A stretch of DNA of 64,000 nt, from positions 24,548,745 through 24,612,744 of the forward strand of contig OY848917.1 in the NCBI GenBank assembly GCA_963693285.1, written 5' to 3'. The position numbers were made by a program, and so were the translations under genes. Shown here one piece after another: positions 43,962 through 55,333 of the stretch; position 1 is the first letter of the stretch, and every line of letters starts with the position of its first letter. The stretch is from Xestospongia muta (lineage: Eukaryota > Porifera > Demospongiae > Haplosclerida > Petrosiidae). The notes under the pieces are model-generated. The model was given only the letters and a program-made list of their open reading frames with translations. It searched no databases and had not been told where the DNA came from.

Positions 43962-45000
43962 AGAAATTGTTGAGAAACCAATCACCCTAGAATCTCAAAG
44001 ATTGTACTTATCACCAGAGTTTTTGGAGAGAAATCTCAAATACTACACAGGTAAATTTATAAGGTGGTGACTATCAAAAAGTTCTACAATTTTTATCGAT
44101 TAGGACTACATAATTGGTATGTTTTATAAGGATTGTTAGATTTAATCAAACCTGATCTATGTGAAGGAACAAAGTTATCAAAATATACAATGCTTGTTTT
44201 CTTTCTGAAGATAAGACAGAATGTTTGCGTTAAAGAGATCGTACTTCGTTTTGGCGTTCATCCTTAATGATTTCACATACTTTTCACCATGTTTTAGATG
44301 TAATATATATATATAAGGATATTATCAAGTGGCCTCATCGTGACACTCTACAGAAAACCATGCCGTCATTGTTATGAAAATTCTTTAAAGAGATGTGCAA
44401 CTATCATTGACTGCACTGGAATTTTTATTGAGAGACCTTTTCACTTGTTGACCAGATGTCAAGTTTGGAACAATTATAACCACCATTCAATGATAAAGTT
44501 TCTCATTGGCATCACACTCCAAGGAACTATATCTTTAGTCTCTAAATGTGCCAGAGGAAGGATCTCTGACAAGATTTTTGAGCAATCAAATATAACAACT
44601 TTCTTACTACTGGGTATTAATTTATTAGGTTATATTTTTTACATTTTTAATTAATCACAGGAGACATTGTGTTGACTGATCGAGGGTTCACGTGCCAAGA
44701 TCATGTTGGCATAGCTATGGCAGAGGTGAAAACCCCTCCCTTTACAAGAGGGAAACAACAATTAGAAAAAGTTGAAATCAACTGGAGCCGTGAACTCTCA
44801 CTATTAACAATACGTGTTGAACGACTTATTAGAACATTAAAAACAAAAATACCGTATTCTACAAAACGTTATTCCAATTTCAATAGTTGCTGAACAAACT
44901 CATCATCAAGATGTTTCAATTATTGATAAAATTATCTCTGTATGTTGTGCACTCATTAACTTATGCCCATCTGTTGTTTCACAGGATTAAATTAAATTTT
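43962..45000 (+). pseudogene. DDE_Tnp_4-type transposase, broken
   Basis: Coding pieces of the host element's transposase. An exon near 43,980-44,051 (SPEFLERNLKYYTG) is followed by a helix-turn-helix region around 44,190-44,280 (VKEIVLRFGV) and the catalytic core. First Asp in IIDCTGIFIERP, second Asp in LTDRGF across an intron (donor near 44,615, acceptor CACAG at ~44,661), Glu in IRVERLIRTLK. The C-terminal IDKIISVCCALINLCPSVV is in another frame after an indel near 44,870. The DDE residues survive, but stops and the frameshift disable it. Confidence 0.8.
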
Positions 45001-45185
45001 GATTATTTTGAATAACTAATTATTGTTTCAGAGACTTCTTTTGATGAGATGATTTCAGTATTTACGGCTACTAGGACACTTCCACTTTCCTTTAGATGGC
45101 CTTCTTATTCTTAAGCAATCTGATACCTCTCTATTGCATCCAAAAAGAGATCAGCTACATATTCTGCAGTACAGTTCAGTATAGC

Positions 45186-45280
45186 TTGACTCCCAACATG
45201 GCGAATGGCAACCGTTGCTATGGAAAGCACACGTTACAGGATGCACCGCCTCTCAATAATTACTTCCGTGCAACCACTCT
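45186..45280 (-). repeat. Right terminal inverted repeat
   Basis: Inverse of 42,562-42,660, from CTTGACTCCCAACATGGCG to CAACCACTCT. Confidence 0.85.
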
Positions 45281-45547
45281 ATAATTATACGCTTAATTGA
45301 TATCAGTGCAATAACTAACTCGTAACTGAGATGATTATTGTCCACAAACTTTGGTTTGTATATTAAGTATAATATGTCGTAGATATTACTACTAATGTTA
45401 ATTTATCTGTAGTTCTAATGTTTGCTTATAATGTCATCAGTATGAAAATTTAAACTTTGACCTTTGCTATAGTAACGTATCGTAAAAAATGCTACTTCTG
45501 TTTTCAAATTTTAAGTTACTGTATCTACTGTTCCAGTACGTTTTGGC
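45281..45547. other. Forkhead gene upstream region (unit 4)
   Basis: Matches 1,800-2,067 and 20,650-20,922. The transposon now lies ~270 bases before the start codon, so any promoter further upstream has been displaced. Confidence 0.5.
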
Positions 45548-47967
45548 ATGTCAGAGGAACTCTCAAATTTAGATTGGCTTTCTACTATTAGAACATCATC
45601 ATCGCTCGAAAATTCTACAGTAATTTTTGATGATAGTACCAAATTATGTAAAGGAGGAAGATCTAAAAAATTATCCAACTACCAACAACCTACACAAACT
45701 TGTATCTCATCTTCAAAGGATACTACTAGTACTACTACTAAAATAAAGAACACTCATCATCCATTAAGTGTCAGTGAGGTTAAAAGCAGAATAAATCTAA
45801 GCTCATCAAATCACCAGCATTCTCTCTATAGTCGGCCACCTTGTTCATATTCCTGTCTTATTGCTATGGCTTTAAAAGCTTCTTCAACAGGATATTTACC
45901 TGTCCATGAAATTTATCAATTTGTTGAGTATGTATCTATTTTATACAAGTGCTACATTTTAAAATTGTGTATAATTTTTTATTGATGTGTTATTATTGAA
46001 TTGTTTACTTTGCTTATTTTATTATTAGGCGAGAATATCCATTTTTCAGAACAGCACCAGAAGGATGGAAAGTATGTCTTGTCTGATATTTGTTTTATAT
46101 AATTATATTATTCTCTAGAATTCCATTCGTCATAATCTTTCTATGAATCAAAACTTTATGAAATTGCCAAGACCAGATTTATTCCAGCTCAAGAAAGGAT
46201 TTCTTTGGACTTTTAATCCAACTAGACGACATGCTCTTGAACTTGAAATAGAGAGAGCATTAAAAAGAATGGGTAGAGATGTGATTGAAAAAAGCCATCC
46301 TAAAGGTCTGTGCATTATCATAATTACATGTACATGACCACAGACACTATATATGTATGGTCATATATAAAATATTGAAAGAAACTAAAGTAAAACAATT
46401 ACATTAATAATGGACATTGTATTACTGTGATCAATAATAGTTTTCTTACTCTATTACCATATAGAACAGTCAAAGAAAAGAAGTACAAATTCAGTACAAG
46501 ACTTAGAGACAGAATTATTGTCAGAAAGAATGTTAGCTTCTAGTGATCAGTTATTAACAGATGATCCACCAACTCCTCCGTCATCACCTGCTATACCAAA
46601 AACTATCACTGATCAAACCAGAGAAGGACTTGAAAAATTAAACTTCATAGCCGGAGTAATGACTGAGATGAAATTATCATTTGTGAGTTAATAATAACTA
46701 CATATACTACAATATTGATTGCATGGACAGAACACAATGAATTTGTATTCCCTATAGAGAGATGGTGGTCATACTGACACCAGTTCTCTTATTCAGAACA
46801 ACTGCAATCGCATACATCACAATCCAACGTAAGTGAAGTTAACAGGTAACTTATGTTTTGTCTAGTTAATAAAGTGAATTAACGACAGGGATTGTTTTAA
46901 TAAGTTATTGCTACTTGCATTAACAGAATTATTTTAGGATTAGAACATCTCCCTAAGCTTGTCAAACCTTTAGCTTGTCAAACTCATTTAAAAATTCCAC
47001 TACCAACAAACAGATTAAATGAATTTAAATCATCGTATCAACTGCACTTGTGTAAATATTTTCCATGATAACTGGGAAAATAATTGTAACTGTATTGAAC
47101 TTTGAAATATACACGTGTTTTATCTATTTCATGTGTACATCTTCAATGTAAATTATATAGATATGATCAGATATATATTCTACTTTATGTTTTCTGATAC
47201 ATATTATAGGGAAAGATTTATACCACTAAAAGTTTTTAAGGGTAGGTCTGACAGAGTTAGACATTCATTTACTTCCATTCCCAATTACACTATTGATCAA
47301 CATGGTATGACGAACAAAGTATTGTTAGAAGGAAATGGTCACCTCATTATTGATCCTATTAGTTACTATCACATTGACAATTCAACTTCTATCTCAGACT
47401 TTTCCAATGTACATTCACTTGAACCCTATGAATGGGTAGAGTCAGAATATACTGTATTGGAGAATCATTCACTTACTGAGCAGTATTGTGATAATATTGA
47501 CAAACAGCCATCAGCTAAGAAACAAAAAACAACTCAAGTTTTTGATTCAAATACAACGTTGGGAGCTATTGAAAATGAACATAAGGTAGCAACATTACCA
47601 GATTGCAAATATACATTGGATCATGGCAATTACCCAAGTGAGAAAACAATTAATGACATACATGTTGACATTGACAAAGAAGATAGTGAAAGAAGAGGTA
47701 TAATAATAATAATACTAATAATGTAATTGTTCTACTTTAAATAATACACTGATTGATATAGATATGCAATCAAATGACAGCATGAACAGTCCTATCTATA
47801 CTGTTCTCTCTACTAATGAGAACTCGCTAGAAATGTTACAAGCTACAGTATCACCTTCTGTCAGCTCAAGCTCATCTTATTACTCACTATCTGATTGTGT
47901 ACATCATTCTACATCAGATGACATCAATGAACATGAAGTAAATGAGCTCTATGTTTTAAATGTATAA
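45548..47967 (+). CDS. Forkhead-box transcription factor (FOXN-like), the only intact copy
   Basis: Eight exons: 45,548-45,927; 46,029-46,071; 46,119-46,305; 46,465-46,682; 46,758-46,828; 46,927-47,049; 47,210-47,697; 47,762-47,967. All junctions are in phase and together give 571 aa; exon 6/7 borders are the least certain. The forkhead domain (residues ~96-185) begins PPCSYSCLIAMALK, then TGYLPVHEIYQFVE, REYPFFRTAPEGWK, recognition helix NSIRHNLSMNQNF and wing GFLWTFNP. The TGxLPVxEIY and FRTAPEGWK features are closest to FOXN1/4. A PPTPPSSP cluster lies in exon 4, a basic AKKQKTT (possible NLS) in exon 7, and a Ser-rich acidic tail at the end. Expected role: nuclear sequence-specific transcription factor. 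The start is the first ATG conserved in copies 1, 3 and 4. Three other copies here are broken. Confidence 0.85.
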
Positions 47968-49565
47968 TTATAACCTTTATTATTGTTGTCAACTGTAGTC
48001 ATCATCATTGTCAATACCAGTAGAATTCTGCACTTCAAACAATCTGCCTTTTTCACATTGGGATACCTCCTTGGAATCTCTTAACTCGAGGAAGTTAACA
48101 TAATAACTATAGTCATTGTTATTATCAGATCTGTAAAGACCATTAGAATTGTTAAGACTTCTGCTATCTATATTAAAAAGGATGTATTATTGCTATGAAA
48201 TTAGTAATAATTATAAAATGAATTATAGTAAAAAAGACCTTTTTAAAGCTGGATGGCAAACCTATTTCTTATAACCCACCCATGTATATATACACGTAAT
48301 ACAGTGTTCTATTTACTTAATCTTCAATAACAAGACTCAAGTATTACAAAAACTGATAATTAGCAGATTATTTACATCATGATCATATTATCATCCAGTT
48401 CATTTACTATTATCAACTAACGTGTGTCTTAGTTTGTCTACAGATGACTTTAATATCATTGTTAGTCCAGCTTGAGGCTGATATCTGACTCCACAGTCTG
48501 TCAAACAGATCTATATATTATACTAAATACTATACTATATATGATACTATTAGCAGGATGCTCATATACTGTAGCTCCTCCCACTAAACAAGTCTGTTGA
48601 TCTTCGCAGTCAAATTAAAGGCAGTCTAATAGATAAATAAAACTAATAATAGCTAATGATTCCAACAATCAAATACTCCAATGATGCTACCATGATGAAT
48701 TAACCATAATTATTATAATAATTATTGTTATATACATTACATACTTTTTGCATATGTAAAATTGATATTATTTCTCTTTTTAACTTTAGAATAGGAATGC
48801 GCACAAAGATCTTAATGATGAAAGAGAAATATTAAATGTATTATATAATGTAATTAGAATAAAGTGCATCATATCACACACTAATGAAGATGGCATAAGT
48901 GAATAAATTCCTGTGAAAAATCATAAAAATAATGTAGATATAAACTCAAACATGACTACAGTAAAATACGACAGTATAGAAATTTTATATAGTAACAGTC
49001 ACACAATTTAATTGTCAAAAAAATGTCAACATAAACATGAAAGCATACTCCAAATACTAATACAAGGTTAAAATTTATTTTAAATTTAATTCAAATAGTG
49101 TAAATGTGAATGTGACTGTGAGATTTTGCTGTGTGTCTACTAGTAATCAATACCATTGTTCAAAGTAACCAAACTAACATGCACCAATCAACTGCTGTAT
49201 TTGTCAGTTATAGAACTTAATACATTTTGGCTGACTAATAATTTATTAACAGTTTATAAATAGTCCATAACATTGAGGTTATTAATAACTACAAGTGATG
49301 GTATACTATATAAAACTGTTTTTCTACTGAAATATTAATGAATGGACTGAAGACCGCTTATGTACTGATTTGAAGTACCAACTATTAATAATATTAGTTA
49401 TACTTGAAAGCAGGTGAAAAAATATATACTGTCCTTATTCATGGCTCTATTATCTCAGTGGTACATCATGCTGGTGATTATGTAAAATATTGTATACCTT
49501 AACAATCTTGATCTTCTAAGTACATTCCAGTTACTAAAATACTTTGACATGTGCATTAATACAGT
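47968..49565. other. Conserved cassette spacer, left part (unit 4)
   Basis: Homologous to 2,995-4,133 and 8,151-8,395. It includes the uninterrupted Copia 1 target equivalent near 49,315. No gene is seen. Confidence 0.55.
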
Positions 49566-50374
49566 TTGAAATTTTGAGTTTGCACTTGTTTCAGAACGCT
49601 TACATTTTGTTTGTCTTGGGGCAAGTTTATTGGAGCCAAGAGTCTGTTTGACACAGTTTTTTGACGTCATTACTTACAAGCCTTACTTGCAGATTGTGCA
49701 TTTGGCATCTGGAGATTTAAGCGTGAATCTACTTTACATATGTAGTCTCAGTAATACTGTGGAGGAAATGGAACAAATGACTGAACAGATTTTTCACAGC
49801 AGTAAAAGGAATTCGCAAGATGCACTATTTACATGTCAAAGCAGGCAAGATCTTTGTTAAAAAATGAGTGTGATGGTGAGGAAAAGGAGATATCGATTTT
49901 TAAGATAAAAGTAACAGCAGCAAACATAGTGTCTGCACCCTTACCACGAGTAATGCAACCAGGTGGGAAAAATCGATTAAGGCAGGAGTACTTGTATTTT
50001 AAGATTCGTGAACATGTTTGGGCTAGGTATCAAAACATTACTTGTCCCTGCCCAGAATGAACTTGCCTTTTTGCCTCAAAACTCTGTTTATTATTCATCT
50101 TATGTACCATGCACTCACTATTCAAAAAATTGAACCATTCCATTCATTTTTCTCCTTTGTACATTTATATCTATATGTGTAAACTTTAAAAATCATTTTC
50201 TCAAAATCTACATTTTTTTAATTCTTGCGGTTTCAGTCAATATATTTCTGTTCAGCAAAGTGATTAATATATAAAAATATCCTTCAGGGCTGGGATAATA
50301 TATTTGTTATACCATTATAATAAATGAAAATATGGGATATTTCAATTTCACTCTAATGGTTTTTCCTATAAAAG
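49566..50374 (+). other. Segment unique to unit 4 with unrecognised open frames
   Basis: Replaces bases equivalent to ~8,395-8,985 of unit 1. Two overlapping plus-strand frames look protein-like: ~49,600-49,860 (CLTQFFDVITYKPYLQIVHL then SNTVEEMEQMTEQIF) and 49,833-50,060 (EKEISIFKIKVTAANIVSAP then EHVWARYQNITCPCPE). They sit in different registers, so a frameshift or splice would be needed to join them. I do not recognise the protein. It could be a captured gene piece or a transposon fragment. Confidence 0.35.
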
Positions 50375-50816
50375 GCCCATATATTGAGAAGTGATAAACA
50401 TAAAATGTTTTATTGCTAATATAATTATACTGATTGACAGTTCTTTATAGTTATTTTGTTTACATTCACAATTAAGGTAATAAATAAAACAAAGTCTTGA
50501 AAATAAATGGAGGCAGTAACAAAGACTGTGTTCTATTTTATGTCTCATTTGTTAGACACAATAAAAATGGATACTGTCACTGAGGAATTTATACAGCATA
50601 TCATTACCTTATTAAAAAGTTATTCATTATAATCCGTGAACTGTGTAAATAATAATCTAAACAATATATACTGTTAATACTTTATAAGGCAACCAAATAA
50701 CAATGGAATAATTAATCGATATTATCATAATTGACTTTATTAATATAAATTATGTATATAATACACTAATTAACAATTCTACAATAACCATCTGTGTATT
50801 GTAGTAAATATATTAC

Positions 50817-50943
50817 GTAGTGTCTATTTGTCCGGCAGGAAATGTATACTTTGTTGTATAAAAGTAGGTTAAGGTTTAGGGGGTGGGGATCAGTTTAATA
50901 CACAACAAAGTATACATTTCCTGTCGGACGAATAGACACTGCC
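50817..50943. mobile_element. 127-bp MITE with 10-bp target duplication
   Basis: AATATATTAC lies on both sides (50,807-50,816 and 50,944-50,953). Ends are inverted repeats of ~45 bases (AGTGTCTATTTGTCCGGCAG at left, complement at right) with a G-rich loop. Only unit 4 carries it, ~150 bases upstream of the EF-hand gene. The 9-10-bp duplication suggests Mutator-type mobilisation. Confidence 0.8.
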
Positions 50944-50993
50944 AATATATTACAGATACGAAACAGTATAAACTTAATTACGTTACTCATCAC

Positions 50994-51007
50994 TGCGCAT
51001 GCGTCAT
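50994..51007 (+). promoter_or_regulatory. NRF-1-like element upstream of EF-hand gene 4
   Basis: TGCGCATGCGTCAT, unchanged from the other two copies although the sequence further upstream was replaced by a MITE and other DNA. Confidence 0.5.
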
Positions 51008-51087
51008 AGTTTTTGGAATCTAATTAATGGATTATATATACAATGTTGCTAGTAGGAGTTTGGTTACTTTGATCGACATAGCTCGCG

Positions 51088-51654
51088 ATGGCAAGACGTC
51101 TTTTCACTCTGGTTTCTTCATCTTCTCTGCCAAGCTTTCTGCGGGGGACACAAGTCAGAATGACTGCCTCCTTCACAGATAATCCTGCCTGGATTAAAAA
51201 AATGAAAATGCGTTTTGCCTTACTGGACGTAGATAAGAATGGTATCATCAACCAAGATGATGTAGCTCTCATTGCTAAGAATATAGCTGCCTATCGAAAA
51301 GAAGGTGAAGATGCTGAGAAAAGTTATTTCAAGATTTTGAAAGCTGTAAATACATTCGGGTTATCTGGAGAAGAAGTTGATGAAGAGACGTTTGTACAAG
51401 AAATGAAACAATTCGTCTCACAGTCAGACGCTAGAGAACGAGTGAAAGAACTTTCTGATATGATTTTTGGTGTCATTAATGCTAATAATGATGGGGTTAT
51501 TTCTTATAATGAGTTCTGTCAGTTTTATAAAGCGATGAATGCCAGTCAGGAGTTAATTGACACACTTTTCAAACAAGCTGACACCAACAAGGATGGTGTC
51601 ATTGATCATTCAGAAACACAAGAAACCTATGCCAACTACTTTTTCTCAACCTAA
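51088..51654 (+). CDS. EF-hand calcium-binding protein (SCP-like) with mitochondrial-type leader, unit 4 copy
   Basis: 188 aa, intronless and open, two residues longer than copy 1 because of SGEEVDEETF in the middle. The leader MARRLFTLVSSSSLPSFLRG has the same basic, Ser-rich, acid-free character. The first and last loops are DVDKNGIINQDD and DTNKDGVIDHSE. The second reads NANNDGVISYNE, with Asn at position 1, which should weaken Ca2+ binding compared with copy 1. It is the most diverged copy but has no defects. Likely a Ca2+ buffer or sensor; mitochondrial import is inferred from the leader only. Confidence 0.85.
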   Translation: MARRLFTLVSSSSLPSFLRGTQVRMTASFTDNPAWIKKMKMRFALLDVDKNGIINQDDVALIAKNIAAYRKEGEDAEKSYFKILKAVNTFGLSGEEVDEETFVQEMKQFVSQSDARERVKELSDMIFGVINANNDGVISYNEFCQFYKAMNASQELIDTLFKQADTNKDGVIDHSETQETYANYFFST

Positions 51655-52560
51655 CTTATAACAATTTGCACTGTATTAGATTAGTTGACAGTAGTTCTAA
51701 ATTTTAATTTGCCCTTAATTTGTAAAATGTAAACCATTCAACTTTTCAACAAAACTAATTTTAACTAATTGATCTTTTGGAAACTCAAGAAAGCTATTCT
51801 CAATGTAACTTATATAATTTGTATTGTAGAATAGCTGGTAATAACAATATTAGTGGCATAGTATAATTGTGCTCTTAATTTGCAAACTATAAACATTTAA
51901 CTTTGAAACCCAACTGTATATTTTGACTTGTCATTCTGTGCTAGCTATATAGTATAATTTACCATTAGACTCTTTTAATTACTTGTTGTATAGTCACTTG
52001 ACTTGTACGCATCTCAATCAAAATTAACACATGTATTGAAAAGTATTAACAAGATATACTATTATTTCACTACAATATATAACATACTATTCAAAAACAT
52101 ATATACTATTACTAATTAAGTATAGAACAGCCTAATTGCTGTAGTTCAACTTTCTAAAAGGATTATGAATTCCAAAGCCCATACAACAGTAAAGAACAGA
52201 TTACATAGTAGTGACAGGTCTTATATAAACTGTCACACAGCAAACGAAGCCATACCATAAAATACCTAGAACCAGAACTTGTACTCAAACAGCTGGTCAG
52301 GCCACACATGGCCCTAGACACCCACACAGTAATAGCTGTTCTTATCCTATCCTCCAGCATGTAGTGTGTATGATATGAATATTGTATTAGGTAGTACTGA
52401 GCATGCTTAGTGATTGGAAGTAAGCATATAATTGTTCTTCATCAGTTTGTATCTCTCTTTTATAATCGCTTCTTCTGTTCAATTACATTTACTACATTGG
52501 TAATGAGGATGACTACAGTACCTATTAGCACGTTTGGTCACATAGAACAGTTCAATCCAG
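51655..52560. other. EF-hand 3' flank (unit 4)
   Basis: Homologous to 10,184-11,150. The LINE remnant present in units 1 and 2 is absent; similarity ends around 52,550. No gene is seen. Confidence 0.5.
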
Positions 52561-53315
52561 ATTGCCGACCTAGATACATTAATAAACCTATAGCCATGTC
52601 CAGCTCTATATTGGTCTGACAAGAAGGAAAGGCAATTCTCTAAAGAGAGAGGCAGAAATAAGAGACGTACCTTTTGCAGTGCATCATTGCTCCAACTTTC
52701 TCCATGCAGAGTTACAATTTTCATGTATATCTTTTCTTCAAGAGGATGCCAGAAGGTCAAATGTCTTTTGAAAGTCTTCTATCATTAGTGACTATTTACC
52801 AGAAATATCCATGCGACTAGACTGTTAAGATGAGGAGGAGAACAGTTGGGTGCTGCTAGCATTATGTCTCTCGATTGAGGTAGACAATTTGGCTAGTCTA
52901 GCGGACTATATTCTATAGGAAACAATGGCTGACTTGTCCAGAGTGGAGTTATTAAAAGAATGCTGCTTCATATGACCACAATTTTTTCCTGCACCTGAGA
53001 ATTAGATTCATAGAGTGTTGACAAAGAAGGCATCCACATAATATGCTTATACCAATGGATCTAATCTCCAGTTGTTAAATGCAAGGAATTGTATGGTGAA
53101 ATACGTTGCAAAACATCTGCAGAGAGGCCCCCTCAGGTTTTTTGATCTTTTGAAAATGTTTGGTGTTAGTTTCCAATCCAGATCCTTTTACATTCTCAAC
53201 ATTGTATATGTTAGAATATTCTCATTCCCCACTATGTGATCAAGTTTAAGAATACATTAATTGCCTTTTAAAGACCATTCCAGAATTCTACTGCCAACGA
53301 TGCATCTGAATGAAT
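52561..53315. other. Unannotated stretch left of Copia 2
   Basis: A minus-strand open stretch at ~52,670-52,760 (TFWHPLEEKIYMKIVTLHGE) ends at a GTACGT donor-like site and may be an exon piece. The remainder shows no gene. Confidence 0.3.
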
Positions 53316-53545
53316 TGATAGATTTAAACCTTTTTACGAATCAACAAAACGATCAACTCAATCTGACCAACAGTACAAAAATAGTAACTCAAAAACATAA
53401 AACCAAAATCAACTAGAAAGTTCTCTATATACACATGTGACTTGAAAGAGACCACATTCTTTTTAATCATGGTTAAATGTATAAACTGACCTAAATACAA
53501 TTATTGTAAATAGTCTGAGTATGATACTAAAGGTGACCTTCAACA
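53316..53545 (-). repeat. Copia 2 LTR (3' LTR in element orientation)
   Basis: 230 bases matching 56,565-56,793. Confidence 0.9.
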
Positions 53546-53826
53546 CTCCTTCTCACTTTGGATCAGATGCAATTCTTTGACTCCAGTCATATCTCTGAGT
53601 TTCCCAAATCGTTCAGCATACAATCTTTATGTTAGCATATCAGCTATCATATCGTCAGTTCTGCAGTATTGTATATCTATAATTCCTTTCTTTGACTAGT
53701 CTCTGATGAAATGGTCTACATGTTTGCTTCGTCCATGAAATTGACTTTTTCGCCATACAAATGGCTGATTGATTCTTCAAATATTGTAACTGATTTAGAT
53801 GGCTCCTTCAAATCGTTTGGCAATGG

Positions 53827-54359
53827 CTACTTTAATATCAGGTATTTCTCATCAGTCTTTGTAGCAATGAGGATATCGTCCATGTATACAGCAATGATAA
53901 CAGTTTCTGTTTTATCTGTGGACACATAGAGACAAGGATCTCCTTTTGTTTGTTTAAACTTCTTCCTTTTTAAATGATCATCGAGGGCCATGTTCCAACA
54001 GCGTGGTGACTGCTTTAACCCATAAATGCTCTTCTTCAAACGACACACAAAGTTTTCTTTACCCTTTTTCACAAATTCTTCTGGTTGACTCATATAGACT
54101 TGTTCATGCAATTCCCAATTTACAAAATGCAGTCTTCACATCCATTTGATGAAGTTTCATTGTTTCCATGAACAGCAAGAGCAATGACCGAGCAAACAGA
54201 CAAAAATGCACTAGAGGAGAAAGGTTTCTTCATAATCGATTCCTGGTGTCTGTGAGTATCCCTGTGCTACTAAACGAGCCTTGTAACGCTCGACCAATCC
54301 ATTTTCACCCAACTTTCACTTTAACACCCACTTGCTATTATGACTTTTCGGTCTTTTGA
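53827..54359 (-). pseudogene. Copia 2 reverse transcriptase remnant
   Basis: 53,827-54,111 carries CRLKKSIYGLKQSPRCWNMA and the polymerase motif VYMDDILIA. The RT start is traceable only in broken pieces to ~54,359. RNase H is nearly gone. Confidence 0.85.
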
Positions 54360-55333
54360 GGGAGGTACTAAATCCCAGATGTGGTTTGCGTTAAGTGATT
54401 GGAACTCAGCTTCCATGGCTTCCTTCCAATTCTCCTTCTCAGAACAGCTCAGGGCTTCATTCACTGTATTTGGTTCATTAATAACAGTGGCAGAATTCAA
54501 CCACACACCATAATAATCAGGCCTTCTAGTTTCTCTTTGTGATCGTCTGACAGTTGGTTCTGTTCTTTCTTCCTGCTCAATAGGATTTTTTTGGTTATCA
54601 TCTCCCTGTTCTTCAACTTCTTTCTCAACTTCTTCTCTTGTGGTAATATCCTCAGGTGGCTGGCTGTCATCTATTACAACATGTGGATTTTCTGTAGGTA
54701 TATTGGTAAGGGACTCCTTCTCAGTTCCAAGTACTAGCTCATTGAACTTCACACTTTGACTAAAGATCACCTTACCACTGCTCTGATCATACAGACGGTA
54801 ACCCTTCCTATTAGTGGAGTACCCAAGAAAGATGCCCTTACAAGCCTTTGCATCTAACTTCTGTCTTTTATCTTGTGAAATATATGAATAGGCGGTACAA
54901 CCAAAAACTCTCAAGTGTCCAACCTTTAGTTTCACACCATAAATAGCTTCATAGGGGGTCTTTCCTTCAACAGCTTTGGTAGGACTTCGATTTCGCAAAT
55001 AAGTTGCAGTACAAATGCTTCAGCCCAAAATGATTTTGGTAGTTCGGAATCAACCAACATTGATCAAACCATCTCCACTACTGTTCTTTTGAATCTCTTG
55101 GCAACCCCAGTTTGCTTCGGACACTTAGGAATGGTGAGCTCATCTTCTTTCTTGAGGTAGTCTTTGAATTCAGTAGAAGTAAACTTGCCGCCATTGTCAG
55201 TACAAATGATCTTTACACAGATTATCTTTAGCCACTTTTTGGAGGTTTTCAACACCAAGATGACCATATCTACGATGCCACAGATCCTCTTTCGAAAAGT
55301 GATCAACTTGTGGTAATGACTGTACATACACAA
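54321..55333 (-). pseudogene. Copia 2 integrase remnants
   Basis: Frames at 55,064-55,333 (CTDNGGKFTSTEF then TGVAKRFKRT) and 54,321-54,998 (RNRSPTKAVEGKTPYEA and the C-terminal extension). The catalytic Glu (VAERF in Copia 1) is Lys here, and the first-Asp segment is missing. Confidence 0.85.

Larger units (their letters stand above)
42562..45280. mobile_element. DNA transposon with ~100-bp TIRs (DDE_Tnp_4 type)
   Basis: Left end AGAGTGGTTGCACGGAAGTA (42,562) is the inverted counterpart of the right end finishing CAACCACTCT (45,280). Pairing runs ~100 bases to the CTTGACTCCCAACATGGCG segment. ATAATTAT lies outside both ends and is a candidate target duplication, but its palindromic sequence leaves the exact length open. 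The interior encodes a split, frameshifted DDE_Tnp_4-type transposase (PIF/Harbinger or ISL2EU relatives) and contains a nested MITE. It separates the MGQSFG gene from the forkhead gene in unit 4 only. Confidence 0.88.

Noticed and set aside
44340..44893. Two frames that might be taken for a host gene with IIDCTGIFIERP
   Set aside because: They lie between 100-bp terminal inverted repeats and match a DDE_Tnp_4-type transposase core.
52479..52760. 93-codon minus-strand frame right of the EF-hand 3' flank
   Set aside because: Only its first ~30 codons look protein-like; the rest overlaps cassette flank known to be non-coding in the other units.
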